Positions 43,181 to 52,037 of a stretch of DNA of 64,000 nt are shown piece after piece (the first letter of the stretch is position 1; each line of letters opens with the position of its first letter). This DNA comes from Persicirhabdus sediminis (GTDB lineage: Bacteria > Verrucomicrobiota > Verrucomicrobiia > Verrucomicrobiales > Akkermansiaceae). Below the pieces are notes generated by a model. It was not told the DNA's origin and made no database searches. It was given only the letters and a program-made list of their open reading frames with translations. The stretch lies in NCBI RefSeq assembly GCF_016595495.1, contig NZ_JAENIM010000047.1:79945-143944 (forward strand), read 5' to 3'. The position numbers were made by a program, and so were the translations under genes.

Positions 43181-43198
43181 TGACACCTTTCCCAAAAA

Positions 43199-45667
43199 AT
43201 GAAAATAAGCAAAATGAAACCAGCGATAATCAATCCGCTCGGAGCACTCGCTGCCCTAGCGCTTTCCGCCAGTGCGCTAGCTGAGCAAAAGATGAATGTC
43301 ATCTTTGTAACCTATGATGACCTCAGCCGCAGCAGCCTTGGCGTTTATGGCTCAGAAGTCGAAGACATCACTCCAAACATGGATCGCATCGCCAACTCCG
43401 GCATGCGCTTTGACCTCGCCCACGTACAAGCCTCCAACTGCACACCTTCTCGCGCCTTCATGATGTCTGGTAAATACCAGCAGAACAGCCGCATTTTCTC
43501 ATTAGGCAAAGCGGGAGCTGGCAATACAGTCAACCGCAATATCGTTTCCAACATCTTCCGTGACGCCGGCTACCACACCGGCATCATGGGAAAAAACCCG
43601 CACCACAACCCATTTGATCCCTACACTGGTGTCGACGTAGAATACGATGATTATGGCTCCACTCGTGACCCTCAGAACGTCTACGAAAAAACTAAGGCAG
43701 CCATTGCAGATGCCCAGAAACTCAATAAACCACTCTACTTCAACCTTAATATCTTTGATCCTCACACCGGCTGGTACGGATGGGATACCGGCTCAGGTCC
43801 AGTGGAAGAAAAATCCAACCACCCGAGCCGCATTTACGGGCCAGACGAAGTGCCCTACCCAGCGTGGTTCCCAACCATGAGCAAAGCAGCTCAAGTGGGC
43901 CTGCCAAAACCTAAAGCTCGCAGAGCAGCCAACAGAAAAGGCCGCAATAATGCCCCAGCTGAAGCGCCTAAGCTGCAAGAAGTCGACATGATGCTCGAAG
44001 TGGCTGCTTACTACAATACGGTAAAACGTGGTGATGACTCACTTGGCAAGATGCTGCAAGCACTCGAAGAAGCTGGCGAGATGGATAATACCATCATCCT
44101 GCTCTACTCAGACCACGGCGTGCAGCTAGCTGGCGGGAAAACTACACTCTACAACGAAGGTACTCTGTCGCCACTGCTCGTTTCCTGGCCAGGAGTAGTA
44201 GAGCCAAAGTCAGTGAACTCTGACCACTTCATCGGCGCCATCGATTTGCTGCCAACATTCTGCGAAATCGCAGGTCAGCCAATTCCACACGATGTAGATG
44301 GCCGATCATTTGTCCCTATGCTGAAAGGCGAAAAGCCAAATGTATGGCGCGACAAAGTGTACATGCAGCAGAGCGACCGCAACAAATCACGTGCGATCAA
44401 AAACCACGAATTCCTCTACATCATCAACCCATGGGCTGATGGCACACAGCGCTTTGGTAGTGTGACTACAGGCATGTTTACTTGGAAACTCTTCAAGGAT
44501 GCACAGAAAAACCCGGAAACTCCAAAAGCTACACGCGACTGGATCGACCGCATCGAATTCCGCACACCTGTCGAGCTCTACGACATCGTCAACGACCCAC
44601 ATTGCATGGTCAACCTAGCTGACGATCCAAAATTTGCGGAACAAAAAGAGCAAATGAGACAGCTCATGGAAGCCGAGATCCTCGCCAGCAAAGATCACTT
44701 CTACTACGACCTGATCAAAGATCCTAGCAACCCAGAGTTGATGGCCAAAACCATCAAATACACCGACGATTACGTCGCCGTGCAGCGCACCAATCCTGAC
44801 TACCTGCGCGCAGTCAACTTCGACCCATACGACGATTACTACATCATCGACCAAACGATCTTTGAGCCAGCTGGCGAATGGGGTATTTGGGCAGCCGACG
44901 GTAAAGGCGCTAGCCACAATGACAAAAAGGGTAACCGTGACTACGGCCTAGGGTGCATCGAACTCAGCGGTAGTGACTCAGCTCGCATGGTGACCTCTAG
45001 CAAGATCAGCGCTCAAAACTTCTCCCACCTCAAACTTGAGCTCAATGCCAACTCAGCGAAACTAGCTAGAGCAGCTAGCCTGAACTTCCAATACAACGAC
45101 GGCAGCGGCTGGAAAACTGTGCAGAGCATCAAAGGCAACCAAATCAACGGTGACCACTCAGTCATCTTCTTTGAGAATGAAGAAATTCCAGCCTCAGTCA
45201 CCATCGGTGTGCAGGCTGAATTTGCCGGCCAAGAAGGTGCTGTATACCTTGACTCCGTGCGCCTCACCGGCTGGCAGGATTGGAAAAATGAAGTCGATGT
45301 AGCTGCAGCTAATAAGCTCGCTGGCCAAGACGCCACGCAGGCAATTGGCGCAACTATCGATGCCAGCCAGCTAGGTATCATAGAAATCGACTACCTATTC
45401 AGCAGCCCGAACTTTGCCGCAGGTGACAAGCTCATCCTCGAGTACAATGACGGCTCAGCATGGCACGAGCTGCTAGCTCACGACTACAGCTATGTGCTTG
45501 TAGCTGGCCAGCAATACGCGGCTAATGCCAAGCTCAAAGCTGACGACGGCCCACTGCCTGCAAAACTTCAACTGCGCCTGCGCAATGCTACAAGTGGCGC
45601 AGACAAAGCGGTGGAAGTAAGCCAGCTGAAAGTGAAATCACGCATTGCGCCAAAGCTCAGCAAATAA
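43199..45667 (+). CDS. Secreted type I sulfatase with C-terminal extension (N-sulfatase-like)
   Basis: A signal peptide (about 1-29, ALSASALA|EQ) precedes a sulfatase domain with VIFVTYDDLSRSSLGVYG (metal Asp pair), the maturation motif CTPSR at Cys81, and LLYSDHGVQLAGGKTTLYN as the second metal site. The start and SNCTPSRAFMMSGKYQQNSR-type context recall heparan N-sulfatase-like enzymes, but that is a tentative comparison. Residues from about 560 to 822 form an additional domain with two similar beta-sandwich-like halves (FSHLKLELNANSAK, then QLGIIEIDYLFSS), probably glycan-binding. The total of 822 is well above the usual 450-550. A Cys-type anSME is available in the window. Confidence 0.9.
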   Translation: MKISKMKPAIINPLGALAALALSASALAEQKMNVIFVTYDDLSRSSLGVYGSEVEDITPNMDRIANSGMRFDLAHVQASNCTPSRAFMMSGKYQQNSRIFSLGKAGAGNTVNRNIVSNIFRDAGYHTGIMGKNPHHNPFDPYTGVDVEYDDYGSTRDPQNVYEKTKAAIADAQKLNKPLYFNLNIFDPHTGWYGWDTGSGPVEEKSNHPSRIYGPDEVPYPAWFPTMSKAAQVGLPKPKARRAANRKGRNNAPAEAPKLQEVDMMLEVAAYYNTVKRGDDSLGKMLQALEEAGEMDNTIILLYSDHGVQLAGGKTTLYNEGTLSPLLVSWPGVVEPKSVNSDHFIGAIDLLPTFCEIAGQPIPHDVDGRSFVPMLKGEKPNVWRDKVYMQQSDRNKSRAIKNHEFLYIINPWADGTQRFGSVTTGMFTWKLFKDAQKNPETPKATRDWIDRIEFRTPVELYDIVNDPHCMVNLADDPKFAEQKEQMRQLMEAEILASKDHFYYDLIKDPSNPELMAKTIKYTDDYVAVQRTNPDYLRAVNFDPYDDYYIIDQTIFEPAGEWGIWAADGKGASHNDKKGNRDYGLGCIELSGSDSARMVTSSKISAQNFSHLKLELNANSAKLARAASLNFQYNDGSGWKTVQSIKGNQINGDHSVIFFENEEIPASVTIGVQAEFAGQEGAVYLDSVRLTGWQDWKNEVDVAAANKLAGQDATQAIGATIDASQLGIIEIDYLFSSPNFAAGDKLILEYNDGSAWHELLAHDYSYVLVAGQQYAANAKLKADDGPLPAKLQLRLRNATSGADKAVEVSQLKVKSRIAPKLSK

Positions 45668-45720
45668 GCTCAGCCGATACAGCTAGCTAATCATCCAGCT
45701 GGAGCAACCATTCATCACCA

Positions 45721-45751
45721 CGCCACCTCGTTCATCGAGGTGGCGTTTTTT
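45721..45751 (+). terminator. Terminator closing the sulfatase cluster
   Basis: CGCCACCTCG pairs perfectly with CGAGGTGGCG (10 bp, 5-base loop), followed directly by six T residues. The rest of the 351-base gap (45668-46018) holds this and the ssb terminator; a short frame in between is not supported as a gene. Confidence 0.93.
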
Positions 45752-45952
45752 ATGGCACGATACTAGCCCGCATAAAGCTAGCGCGGTGAACTCATCCACT
45801 ATGGGCTCATCGCAAAGTCTGCGGCTCATCGCCAATTCATTCTTCAGCAATACAATCTCAAGCCAGCTACGGACAGAGCTCAACCCACCGCCGCTAATAT
45901 TCCAGCTGGCTGGAAAACATCTCAGCCGGATGGCTCAGCGTCGGCACAAAAG

Positions 45953-45984
45953 AAAAGCTCAGCACCGTAAGGTACTGAGCTTTT
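45953..45984 (-). terminator. Terminator after ssb (bidirectional look)
   Basis: AAAAGCTCAG(C)ACC pairs with GGT(A)CTGAGCTTTT (14 bp, one mismatch, loop GTAA). On the minus strand TTTTCTTTT follows. It is 34 bases past the ssb stop; the plus strand also ends in a T-run. Confidence 0.85.
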
Positions 45985-46018
45985 TAAAAAAGTCTTCCGG
46001 TTGAAAAATTCAGCCGAA

Positions 46019-46513
46019 TTAAAAGGGAATGTCGTCTCCGTCGTCGAATTGGTTATTGCTATACGAATCTGCTGGCGGAGCAGGCGATGCCCCACGAGGT
46101 GGTGCTGACTGCTGAGCAGGTGCAGATTGCGCTGGTTCCTGATAGGATTGGCGCTGACCACCGCCATCGCCGGATCCTCCAGCTTTGGGCAGAAACTGCA
46201 TTTGCTCACCAACGACTTTCAGCTTACTACGCTTCTGGCCAGTGGTCTTGTCATCCCAGCTATCAAGCTGTAGACGACCTTCAATGTAGACGCCGTTACC
46301 TTTCTTGAGATACTGTCCAGCCAGTTCGGCTTGACGTCCCCATAAGGTAACATCGACAAAAGTAGTTTCATCAATGCGCTCACCACCTTCGCTCATACGG
46401 GTGCGATTCATCGCCATTCCCATATCAGTGACTGCGGTTCCTTTTGGAGTATAACGCACCTCTGGGTCCCTTGTGAGGTTCCCCATTAAGATTACTTTGT
46501 TTACACTAGCCAT
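46019..46513 (-). CDS. ssb: Single-stranded DNA-binding protein
   Basis: This protein coats single-stranded DNA during replication and repair and recruits partners through its acidic tip. Residues 1-110 form the OB-fold, with MASVNKVILMGNLTRDPEVRYTP, FVDVTLWGRQAELAGQYLKKG and VYIEGRLQLDSW. The linker is Gly/Gln/Pro-rich (about 112-155), and the C-terminus ends DDGDDIPF, the partner-binding tip. The length of 164 is typical. It follows rpsF by 65 bases, the common rpsF-ssb order. Confidence 0.96.
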   Translation of the reverse strand: MASVNKVILMGNLTRDPEVRYTPKGTAVTDMGMAMNRTRMSEGGERIDETTFVDVTLWGRQAELAGQYLKKGNGVYIEGRLQLDSWDDKTTGQKRSKLKVVGEQMQFLPKAGGSGDGGGQRQSYQEPAQSAPAQQSAPPRGASPAPPADSYSNNQFDDGDDIPF

Positions 46514-46578
46514 ATTCGTAAGTCTATGAAGCTCGGGCTGCTAGGACAACCCGAAAAACAGATCAATTCCGATTCGGA

Positions 46579-46866
46579 CTACCCTTGTGTGCGGTAGTGC
46601 TGAAGGAATACAAGATCGTTAAGCTTAAGCTTAGTTTGAATCTTGTCGATGCTAGCTGGCTCAGCGTCGAAGATATAGCTAACGTATTGGCCACCCTCAA
46701 GGTGACGAGCGTTGTAGGCAAACTTCTTGCGGCCAAGCTGTTGGATTTCTTCCATCTTAGCGCCTTCAGCTTCCATTTCTTTGGCTACGGCACTTACCAG
46801 ATCATTAACACTATCTTCTACACCGTGTGTATTAAGAACAATCAAGCCTTCGTATTTTCTGCTCAT
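46579..46866 (-). CDS. rpsF: 30S ribosomal protein S6
   Basis: This small-subunit protein of 95 residues binds S18 on the platform. Typical segments: RKYEGLIVLNT at the start, GAKMEEIQQLGRKKFAYNARHLEGGQYVSYIFDAEP and the final LKLNDLVFLQHYRTQ. It starts 12 bases after the pth stop, so the two are translated from one message, and it is followed by ssb. rpsR and rplI, the usual next genes, are not in this cluster. Confidence 0.96.
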   Translation of the reverse strand: MSRKYEGLIVLNTHGVEDSVNDLVSAVAKEMEAEGAKMEEIQQLGRKKFAYNARHLEGGQYVSYIFDAEPASIDKIQTKLKLNDLVFLQHYRTQG

Positions 46867-46878
46867 CTTGGTTACTAT

Positions 46879-47448
46879 TTATTTTCGTGAATTGTAGGAA
46901 TTGGCGGCAGCGCCAAGCCCCTGAGAAAGTGCAAGCTGCACGGCATCGGCGCTAGATGCAAGTGTGTTTTGCACTTCATTGCGCTCATCGGGTGAAAATT
47001 TGCCTAAAACATGGCCAACAAGCGCTCCTTCGGGGCCACCTATGCCCATTTTTAGACGCGGGAATTCATTGGTCCCCAGGTGAGCAATCAATGATTTGAT
47101 GCCATTATGCCCACCAGCTGAACCTTTCATGCGAAATCTCAGCGTGCCCAGCGGCAAGGAAATGTCATCAAACAATACTAATACCTGCTCAGGCTTCCAT
47201 TTATAAAACTTCATCGCCGCAGCAACTGCCCGGCCACTTTCGTTCATGAATGTCTGCGGTTTCATTAACAAAGCTGAAATACCTGACATTTTTGCCACGT
47301 GGGCGCGCCACTTTAGGTGGTTGGCAAACTTGGCACCATCGCGGCGAACCATCTCGTCGAGCGCGAGGAAGCCGATATTGTGGCGAGTCCAATCGTATTT
47401 TTGGCCCGGGTTTCCTAGGCCAACAATGAGCTTAATCTCTGAGTCCAT
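46879..47448 (-). CDS. pth: Peptidyl-tRNA hydrolase
   Basis: This enzyme releases peptides from peptidyl-tRNA that dropped off the ribosome. Family signature residues are in VGLGNPGQKYDWTRHNIGF (residues about 9-27, catalytic His), PQTFMNESG (Asn) near 61, and FDDISLPLGTLRFRMKGSAGGHNGIKSL (Asp and the second His region) near 95-120. 189 residues is normal. It lies between rplY, with a terminator before it, and rpsF. Confidence 0.96.
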   Translation of the reverse strand: MDSEIKLIVGLGNPGQKYDWTRHNIGFLALDEMVRRDGAKFANHLKWRAHVAKMSGISALLMKPQTFMNESGRAVAAAMKFYKWKPEQVLVLFDDISLPLGTLRFRMKGSAGGHNGIKSLIAHLGTNEFPRLKMGIGGPEGALVGHVLGKFSPDERNEVQNTLASSADAVQLALSQGLGAAANSYNSRK

Positions 47449-47501
47449 GAAGTGCTACGCTTGTGCCCAGCTAATCTGGCAAGCCACCAGCTGAGCGCGA
47501 G

Positions 47502-47539
47502 AAAAAAAACAGCCCGCAGAGCCTAGACTCTGCGAGCTG
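47502..47539 (-). terminator. Terminator between rplY and pth
   Basis: CAGCTCGCAGAG pairs with CTCTGCGGGCTG (12 bp with one G.U, 6-base loop), followed on the minus strand by eight T residues. It lies 25 bases after the rplY stop. Confidence 0.92.
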
Positions 47540-47563
47540 CGTAAAAAATCAATCAATGGATGA

Positions 47564-48142
47564 TTATGCACCAGCTGACTTAGCAGCACGTGTCTTAGCA
47601 ACCAATGCAACAACAACTTTGTCGTTGAGAACTGGTGTCACGCCTTTCGGGAAGTCGATGCTACCGATTGGGTATGACTCAGAAACGTCGAGGTCAGAAA
47701 CGTCTGCCTGGATGACTGCTGTAAGGTCTTGTGGGAAGCACTTCACTTTGAGTGAGTGAACCATCTGCTCGAGCTGACCACCAAGCTTAACACCCTTAGG
47801 CTCGCCAACGAGAACGAGTGGAAGGTCAGCAGTGATGATTGTCTTGTCGTCAACAGCAAGGAAATCAGCGTGAACGATTTCACGTGAAAGTGCGTTGATC
47901 TGCATGTCTTGGATGAAAGCAAGTTGCTCTTTGCCTTCAACATCCAGAGTTACGAGAAGGCTTGTAGAAGCGCTCGCTTTGATAAGATCAGAGAATGCCT
48001 TCTTGTTGATCTTGATGTTCTGGTTTTCACCAGCTGTACCGTAAACTACGGATGGAATCCATCCCTCACGACGCATTTGCTTAAGTACGCCTGAACCAGT
48101 ACGCTTACGTGTTTCTGCAGATAAAGTTGTGATATTAGACAT
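47564..48142 (-). CDS. rplY: 50S ribosomal protein L25/general stress protein Ctc
   Basis: This protein binds 5S rRNA. The N-terminal L25 domain (about 1-90) has LSAETRKRTGSGVLKQMRREGWIPSVVYG and a C-terminal TL5-type domain (about 95-180) has ADLPLVLVGEPKGVKLGGQLEQMVHSLKVKC. This two-domain form (192 residues) is Ctc. I chose the ATG at 48142 (MSNITTLSAE), because the longer frame adds 13 residues from the spacer. It is followed by a terminator; prs lies upstream on the same strand with a 190-base gap, so it may be separately transcribed. Confidence 0.95.
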   Translation of the reverse strand: MSNITTLSAETRKRTGSGVLKQMRREGWIPSVVYGTAGENQNIKINKKAFSDLIKASASTSLLVTLDVEGKEQLAFIQDMQINALSREIVHADFLAVDDKTIITADLPLVLVGEPKGVKLGGQLEQMVHSLKVKCFPQDLTAVIQADVSDLDVSESYPIGSIDFPKGVTPVLNDKVVVALVAKTRAAKSAGA

Positions 48143-48335
48143 AACTATAAAATTTTGAGTGGTTTTGCTTGAGCGGAGCAAAAATCCGCTATCTAGGCCG
48201 ACGAGAGTAGTGTGAGTAACAGCCAGCCAAATAACGGGGCGCGGTGCATACCAATTTTCGTCACGCTAGACAAGCACAATCTCCTCGTGAAGATGAGATT
48301 TTGCCCGCTCTGAGCTTGGTGATGTTGTTTAAAGA

Positions 48336-49277
48336 TTAGCTGCGAGAATCGATATCAAATAGCGAAGTCACAGATTCACCTTTGTGAATGCGCAAGATAG
48401 CATCACCCATCAATCCCGCAATCGATACTGTAGCTACCTTCTCACCGTGTGCCATTGGCACTGAGTCAGTAACAATCAATTCTTCGATCACAGAATCCTT
48501 CAGGCGCTGGCGAGCCATGTCGCCAAGAACACCGTGGGAAACACCTGCAAAGATGCGCTTGGCACCATTTTCTTTCAGAATCTCAGCCGCTGCACAAAGA
48601 GTACCCGCAGTCTCAGTCATGTCATCAACCAGCAGTACATCGCGGCCATTTACATCACCAATCAGGTTTGTTGCCTCTACTTTAGTGGCACTCACGCGGT
48701 GCTTGGCAACGATCGCCAACTCAGCACCAAGAGCATCTGAGTATGAACGCGCCATTTTCACGCCGCCAACATCTGGAGAAACGACAGTCAAATTAGACGC
48801 ATCGTGACCACGTTGCTTCCATAGGTAGTTCACCAAAACTGGCTTAGCATAGAGATGATCTACTGGGATATCAAAGAAGCCCTGAATCTGCGCAGCGTGA
48901 AGGTCCATAGTGACCACGCGGTTTACACCAGCTGCAGAAATGAGGTTCGCTACCAGCTTCGCAGTAATTGGTACACGTGGCTGATCTTTACGATCCTGAC
49001 GTGCATAACCAAAAAACGGCATGACTACGGTGATGCGTCCTGCACTTGCGCGCCGGGCTGCATCAACCATGATCAACAACTCCATCAAGTTATGGTTTGT
49101 TGGAGGAGACGTTGGCTGGATGATGAATACATCTTCACCTCGCACGTTCTCGTTGATTTTTACAAATGACTCACCATCCGGAAATACAGTCACTTCAACA
49201 TCAGTGAGTTCTGTCTTCAAATGTTTGGCAATATTCTCGGCAAGAGCCCTGTGTGATGTTCCGCTGATTAGCTTCAT
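48336..49277 (-). CDS. prs: Ribose-phosphate pyrophosphokinase
   Basis: This enzyme makes PRPP from ribose-5-phosphate and ATP for nucleotides, His and Trp. Motifs: MKLISGTSHRALAENIAK at the start, FVKINENVRGEDVFIIQPT, FFGYARQDRK (ATP site) near residue 98, DLHAAQIQGFF, and the PRPP loop VLLVDDMTETAGTL near 214-227. The ATG at 49277 gives exactly 313 residues, the family norm; the longer frame depends on a TTG. Upstream are 267 bases to the next gene with no feature that I recognise. prs-rplY-pth is a common bacterial order. Confidence 0.96.
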   Translation of the reverse strand: MKLISGTSHRALAENIAKHLKTELTDVEVTVFPDGESFVKINENVRGEDVFIIQPTSPPTNHNLMELLIMVDAARRASAGRITVVMPFFGYARQDRKDQPRVPITAKLVANLISAAGVNRVVTMDLHAAQIQGFFDIPVDHLYAKPVLVNYLWKQRGHDASNLTVVSPDVGGVKMARSYSDALGAELAIVAKHRVSATKVEATNLIGDVNGRDVLLVDDMTETAGTLCAAAEILKENGAKRIFAGVSHGVLGDMARQRLKDSVIEELIVTDSVPMAHGEKVATVSIAGLMGDAILRIHKGESVTSLFDIDSRS

Positions 49278-49544
49278 AGTATCTGGATCGCTGCGCTCGA
49301 CATTGTGTGCCAAATTATTAGCAACTTACAACGCCAAGTTTAAGAAAGTTTGTCTCTCGCCACTGGTCTATGCAAGATCTAAGCAAAATGCACGCTTTTG
49401 CTAAGAAAATATGATCGCAAATTCGCTCACATCTTTACAAATTCCAGCTAATAACAAAAGTAAACCGTAAAAGCCATACGCACTGCTTGCTAGTAGCTTG
49501 CCGATTCAATGACTCACGCTGGACTCGCCAGCTAGCTAGAAAAC

Positions 49545-50534
49545 TCAGCGGCCAGCACGCACTAGCAAAATCACAAAAAATGGCCCACCTAACATTGCCG
49601 TCAATATTCCCACTGGCATTTCAGCTGGCGCAATTAGGCTGCGCGCGAGCACATCACAGGCAACCAGAAAGATGCCGCCAAACATCATGCTAGCTGGCAA
49701 CAACCCTCGATGGTCGGCGCCTACCAAGTGACGGCAAATGTGTGGCACCATCATGCCAACAAATCCAACAGGACCACAAACCGAGACAATAGCGCCCACC
49801 AATAATGAAGTCGTGAAAAATAAAACTAACTTCACCTTCTTCACATCTACACCGCGAGCTACAGCCAGCTCTTCGCCGCTACACACCAAGTTTAGATCGT
49901 GGCTGAAATAGAACATGATCGCAGCGCCGCTCAGCACAAATGGCAGCAAACTAAGCACCGCGTCATAACCAGCCACATCCAGCCCGCCCATCAGCCAGCG
50001 CATGATGCGAACTGAATCCACCATGCTAGACATGTACTGGATAAATAAAATCACACTGGAAAAGAAAAAGCTAATCGCCACGCCAGCTAACAACATCGAG
50101 CTAGTGCGAAACCCGCGCTGCGTCTGGGTGAGCAAGTAAACTAAGGCAATGGCTAACAAAGCGCCTAACATCGCCGCGATACTCAAACCAGAAAAACCTA
50201 GCACCACAAGCGAAACACCGCTCCATACGTAAATGGCCACTCCTAAGGAAGCACCACTAGCGACCCCTAAAGTAAATGGAGTGGCTAGAGGATTGCGAAA
50301 CATCGCCTGAAAAACCATGCCGCAGATCGCCAGCCCGCCACCACATAAATATGCCATCAGCACACGTGGTAGCCGTAGCTCTTTTAAAATGTATTGGTCG
50401 TCAGCTCGCCCAGTTTCATCAGCCAGCGCCGACCACGGTAAAAAATCAGCACCTAACATTGGCGCGATCAACAAACAAGCTAGCGACAAAACCAGCAAGC
50501 CCAGCTGCACCAGCATCAATCTATTTCTCACCAC
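49545..50534 (-). CDS. FecCD/BtuC-type ABC permease
   Basis: This inner-membrane channel of a cobalamin, heme or siderophore importer has about ten membrane helices. Segments typical of the family are LRLPRVLMAYLCGGGLAICGMVFQAMFRNPLATPFTLGVASGASLG near residues 53-97, GWLMGGLDVAG-like RWLMGGLDVAG near 177, and VGFVGMMVPHICRHLVGADHRGLLPASMMFGG near 268-300, the coupling-helix region. The GTG at 50534 overlaps the ATPase stop by 14 bases; the ATG at 50516 is an alternative. Substrate unresolved. Confidence 0.9.
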   Translation of the reverse strand: MVRNRLMLVQLGLLVLSLACLLIAPMLGADFLPWSALADETGRADDQYILKELRLPRVLMAYLCGGGLAICGMVFQAMFRNPLATPFTLGVASGASLGVAIYVWSGVSLVVLGFSGLSIAAMLGALLAIALVYLLTQTQRGFRTSSMLLAGVAISFFFSSVILFIQYMSSMVDSVRIMRWLMGGLDVAGYDAVLSLLPFVLSGAAIMFYFSHDLNLVCSGEELAVARGVDVKKVKLVLFFTTSLLVGAIVSVCGPVGFVGMMVPHICRHLVGADHRGLLPASMMFGGIFLVACDVLARSLIAPAEMPVGILTAMLGGPFFVILLVRAGR

Positions 50535-51315
50535 AACCGCCTCCTTCCATCACATTAGGCAACATCATGCGTCTGCCATTTTGCGGATGGTCGACAAATA
50601 CAAATGACTTCCCGTAAACCGCCTGCAAAACCTCCGCCTGCATAAACCCAGCCACATCACCCTGATAGACTTCTCTGCCGTGATTCAATGCCAATATCTT
50701 ATCGCTACCTAACACAGCCTCATTCAAATCATGCGTCACCGCAATCATGCTCGTGCCGCGTGCCTGCGCTGCCACCAATAACTCGCGCACTTCATCTTGG
50801 TGTTTGGGATCCAAAAATGTCGTTGGTTCATCCAACAATAACAAAGGAGCATCTTGAGCAAATGCCGCTGCTATAAAAACTTTCTGCCGTTCACCACCGC
50901 TCAATGAATCCAGCCGGCGAGCTGAAAATTCCTCAATCCCCGTCCAACTCATCGCTCTATCAACCGCCTCGCGATCTTCAGCTGACGGCGTGCTAAATGG
51001 GCTCAGATGCGGGTAGCGCCCCATCAACACAAATTGCGCCACCGTATAGGGAGGCACAAATCCATCTGCCTGTGGGATGTAGCTCATCAGCTTCGCCAGT
51101 TCACGCTGGCTCAGCGCCCGCTGCTTGCGACCATCAATCTCAATCTCGCCTTCCGCTGCTTGATAGATTCTAGCTAGACATTTTAGCAAAGTCGACTTGC
51201 CCGCGCCATTTGGCCCAACTACCGACATGCGCTCGCCACGCCCCAAAACTAAAGAAACCGATTCTAAAATCGGCTTCCCTTCAATTCGATAACTTAAGTT
51301 TTGGGCTTTGATCAT
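50521..51315 (-). CDS. FecE/BtuD-type ABC transporter ATPase
   Basis: This is the motor subunit for the adjacent FecCD-type permease. Motifs: Walker A GPNGAGKST, Q-loop SYIPQADGF, signature LSGGERQKV, Walker B LLLLDEPTTFLD and His-switch VTHDLNEA. The ATG at 51315 gives the canonical start (MIKAQNLSYRIEG); an ATG at 51363 has a better ribosome-binding site (AAGGG seven bases before it) and would add 16 residues. It overlaps the permease start. Upstream, a toxin-antitoxin pair separates it from the binding-protein gene. Confidence 0.92.
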   Translation of the reverse strand: MIKAQNLSYRIEGKPILESVSLVLGRGERMSVVGPNGAGKSTLLKCLARIYQAAEGEIEIDGRKQRALSQRELAKLMSYIPQADGFVPPYTVAQFVLMGRYPHLSPFSTPSAEDREAVDRAMSWTGIEEFSARRLDSLSGGERQKVFIAAAFAQDAPLLLLDEPTTFLDPKHQDEVRELLVAAQARGTSMIAVTHDLNEAVLGSDKILALNHGREVYQGDVAGFMQAEVLQAVYGKSFVFVDHPQNGRRMMLPNVMEGGGCGEK

Positions 51316-51399
51316 CTCACAAATATCAGCAAACAAAATACCTCTAGCCGAGCGCTCGCTCATGTGCAAGCCCTTCGAGTTGGCTAAAAAGCAACCAGC

Positions 51400-51663
51400 T
51401 TACTTATCTCCGTAATGGCCTCTGGCTTGAGCAATAATCAGCACCTCACCCTCAACTTTGTAAATCAAGCGGTGCTCGCCATCAATACGCTTAGACCACC
51501 AGCCAGATAATTCGTTTTTCAGTGGCTCTGGCTTGCCAATGCCGCCGTATGGATTTTTCTGACTCTCTTCAATGAGCCGCATCAATTTCTTGGCAACTTT
51601 AGGCTGATGGGCCACCCAGTATTTAAGGTCCTCAAAAGCAGCTGGCTTAAACTCCAAGCGCAT
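51400..51663 (-). CDS. YoeB-type toxin of a type II toxin-antitoxin pair
   Basis: This 87-residue RelE-superfamily mRNA interferase would cut mRNA at the ribosome. The catalytic set known from E. coli YoeB is at the same numbers: Glu46 (KPEPL), Arg65 (EHRLIY), His83 and Tyr84 (ARGHYGD). The body fits (FEDLKYWV, LMRLIEESQKNPYGGIGKPEPLK, LSGWWSKRI spread over 10-60). It overlaps the antitoxin gene by 17 bases, which couples their translation, but the upstream gene is not a YefM-type antitoxin. Confidence in the toxin family is high. Confidence 0.92.
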   Translation of the reverse strand: MRLEFKPAAFEDLKYWVAHQPKVAKKLMRLIEESQKNPYGGIGKPEPLKNELSGWWSKRIDGEHRLIYKVEGEVLIIAQARGHYGDK

Positions 51664-51901
51664 CTTTTAAATCATCTAGAGATTCAAAAACGACATGCTC
51701 ATCAGGAGAAGCTGACACAGACTCCAGCAAACGCTGCTTATTTTCAGGGTGAGACAGCAATTCCTCAGTAGTATCCACACCAGAGCTAGGCGCTAGCGTC
51801 CGGCTGAGGATGAAATCTTTCATCGTCATGCCAGCGAAAGTCGCCAGTGTCTTGATCTGCCGATGTTGTTCAGCATCAATCTCTATACTCAAACGGCTCA
51901 T
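51647..51901 (-). CDS. Ribbon-helix-helix antitoxin paired with a YoeB-type toxin
   Basis: This 84-residue protein starts MSRLSIEIDAEQHRQIKTLA and continues MTMKDFILSRTL, a strand-helix-helix as in RHH (MetJ/Arc) antitoxins. The acidic C-terminus (EHVVFESLDDLKDALG) would wrap the toxin. It is not the Phd/YefM fold that normally partners YoeB. As the first gene of the pair it should repress the promoter upstream; the 136-base gap from the binding-protein gene holds a hairpin (51986-52014). Confidence 0.85.
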   Translation of the reverse strand: MSRLSIEIDAEQHRQIKTLATFAGMTMKDFILSRTLAPSSGVDTTEELLSHPENKQRLLESVSASPDEHVVFESLDDLKDALGV

Positions 51902-51985
51902 AACTACAAATTGTCACAATTGTACATTTTGTCAATTTGAGAACCATAGCTGATACATCATTCCTTTGCGTTTTCCCCATCAAGA

Positions 51986-52014
51986 ATGAGCCTGCGAGCC
52001 TAACTCGTGCTCAT
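51986..52014 (-). other. Hairpin upstream of the toxin-antitoxin pair
   Basis: ATGAGC and GCTCAT with inner CGAG and CTCG form an interrupted stem about 24 bases beyond the binding-protein stop and 85 bases before the antitoxin start. It could be a terminator of the first gene or an operator element; no strong T-run. Confidence 0.3.
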
Positions 52015-52037
52015 AGCTCCTCCCACACACATCCCCT

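Noticed and set aside
45786-46004. Plus-strand frame of 72 codons between two terminators
   Set aside because: It runs through the ssb terminator and has no recognisable protein features.
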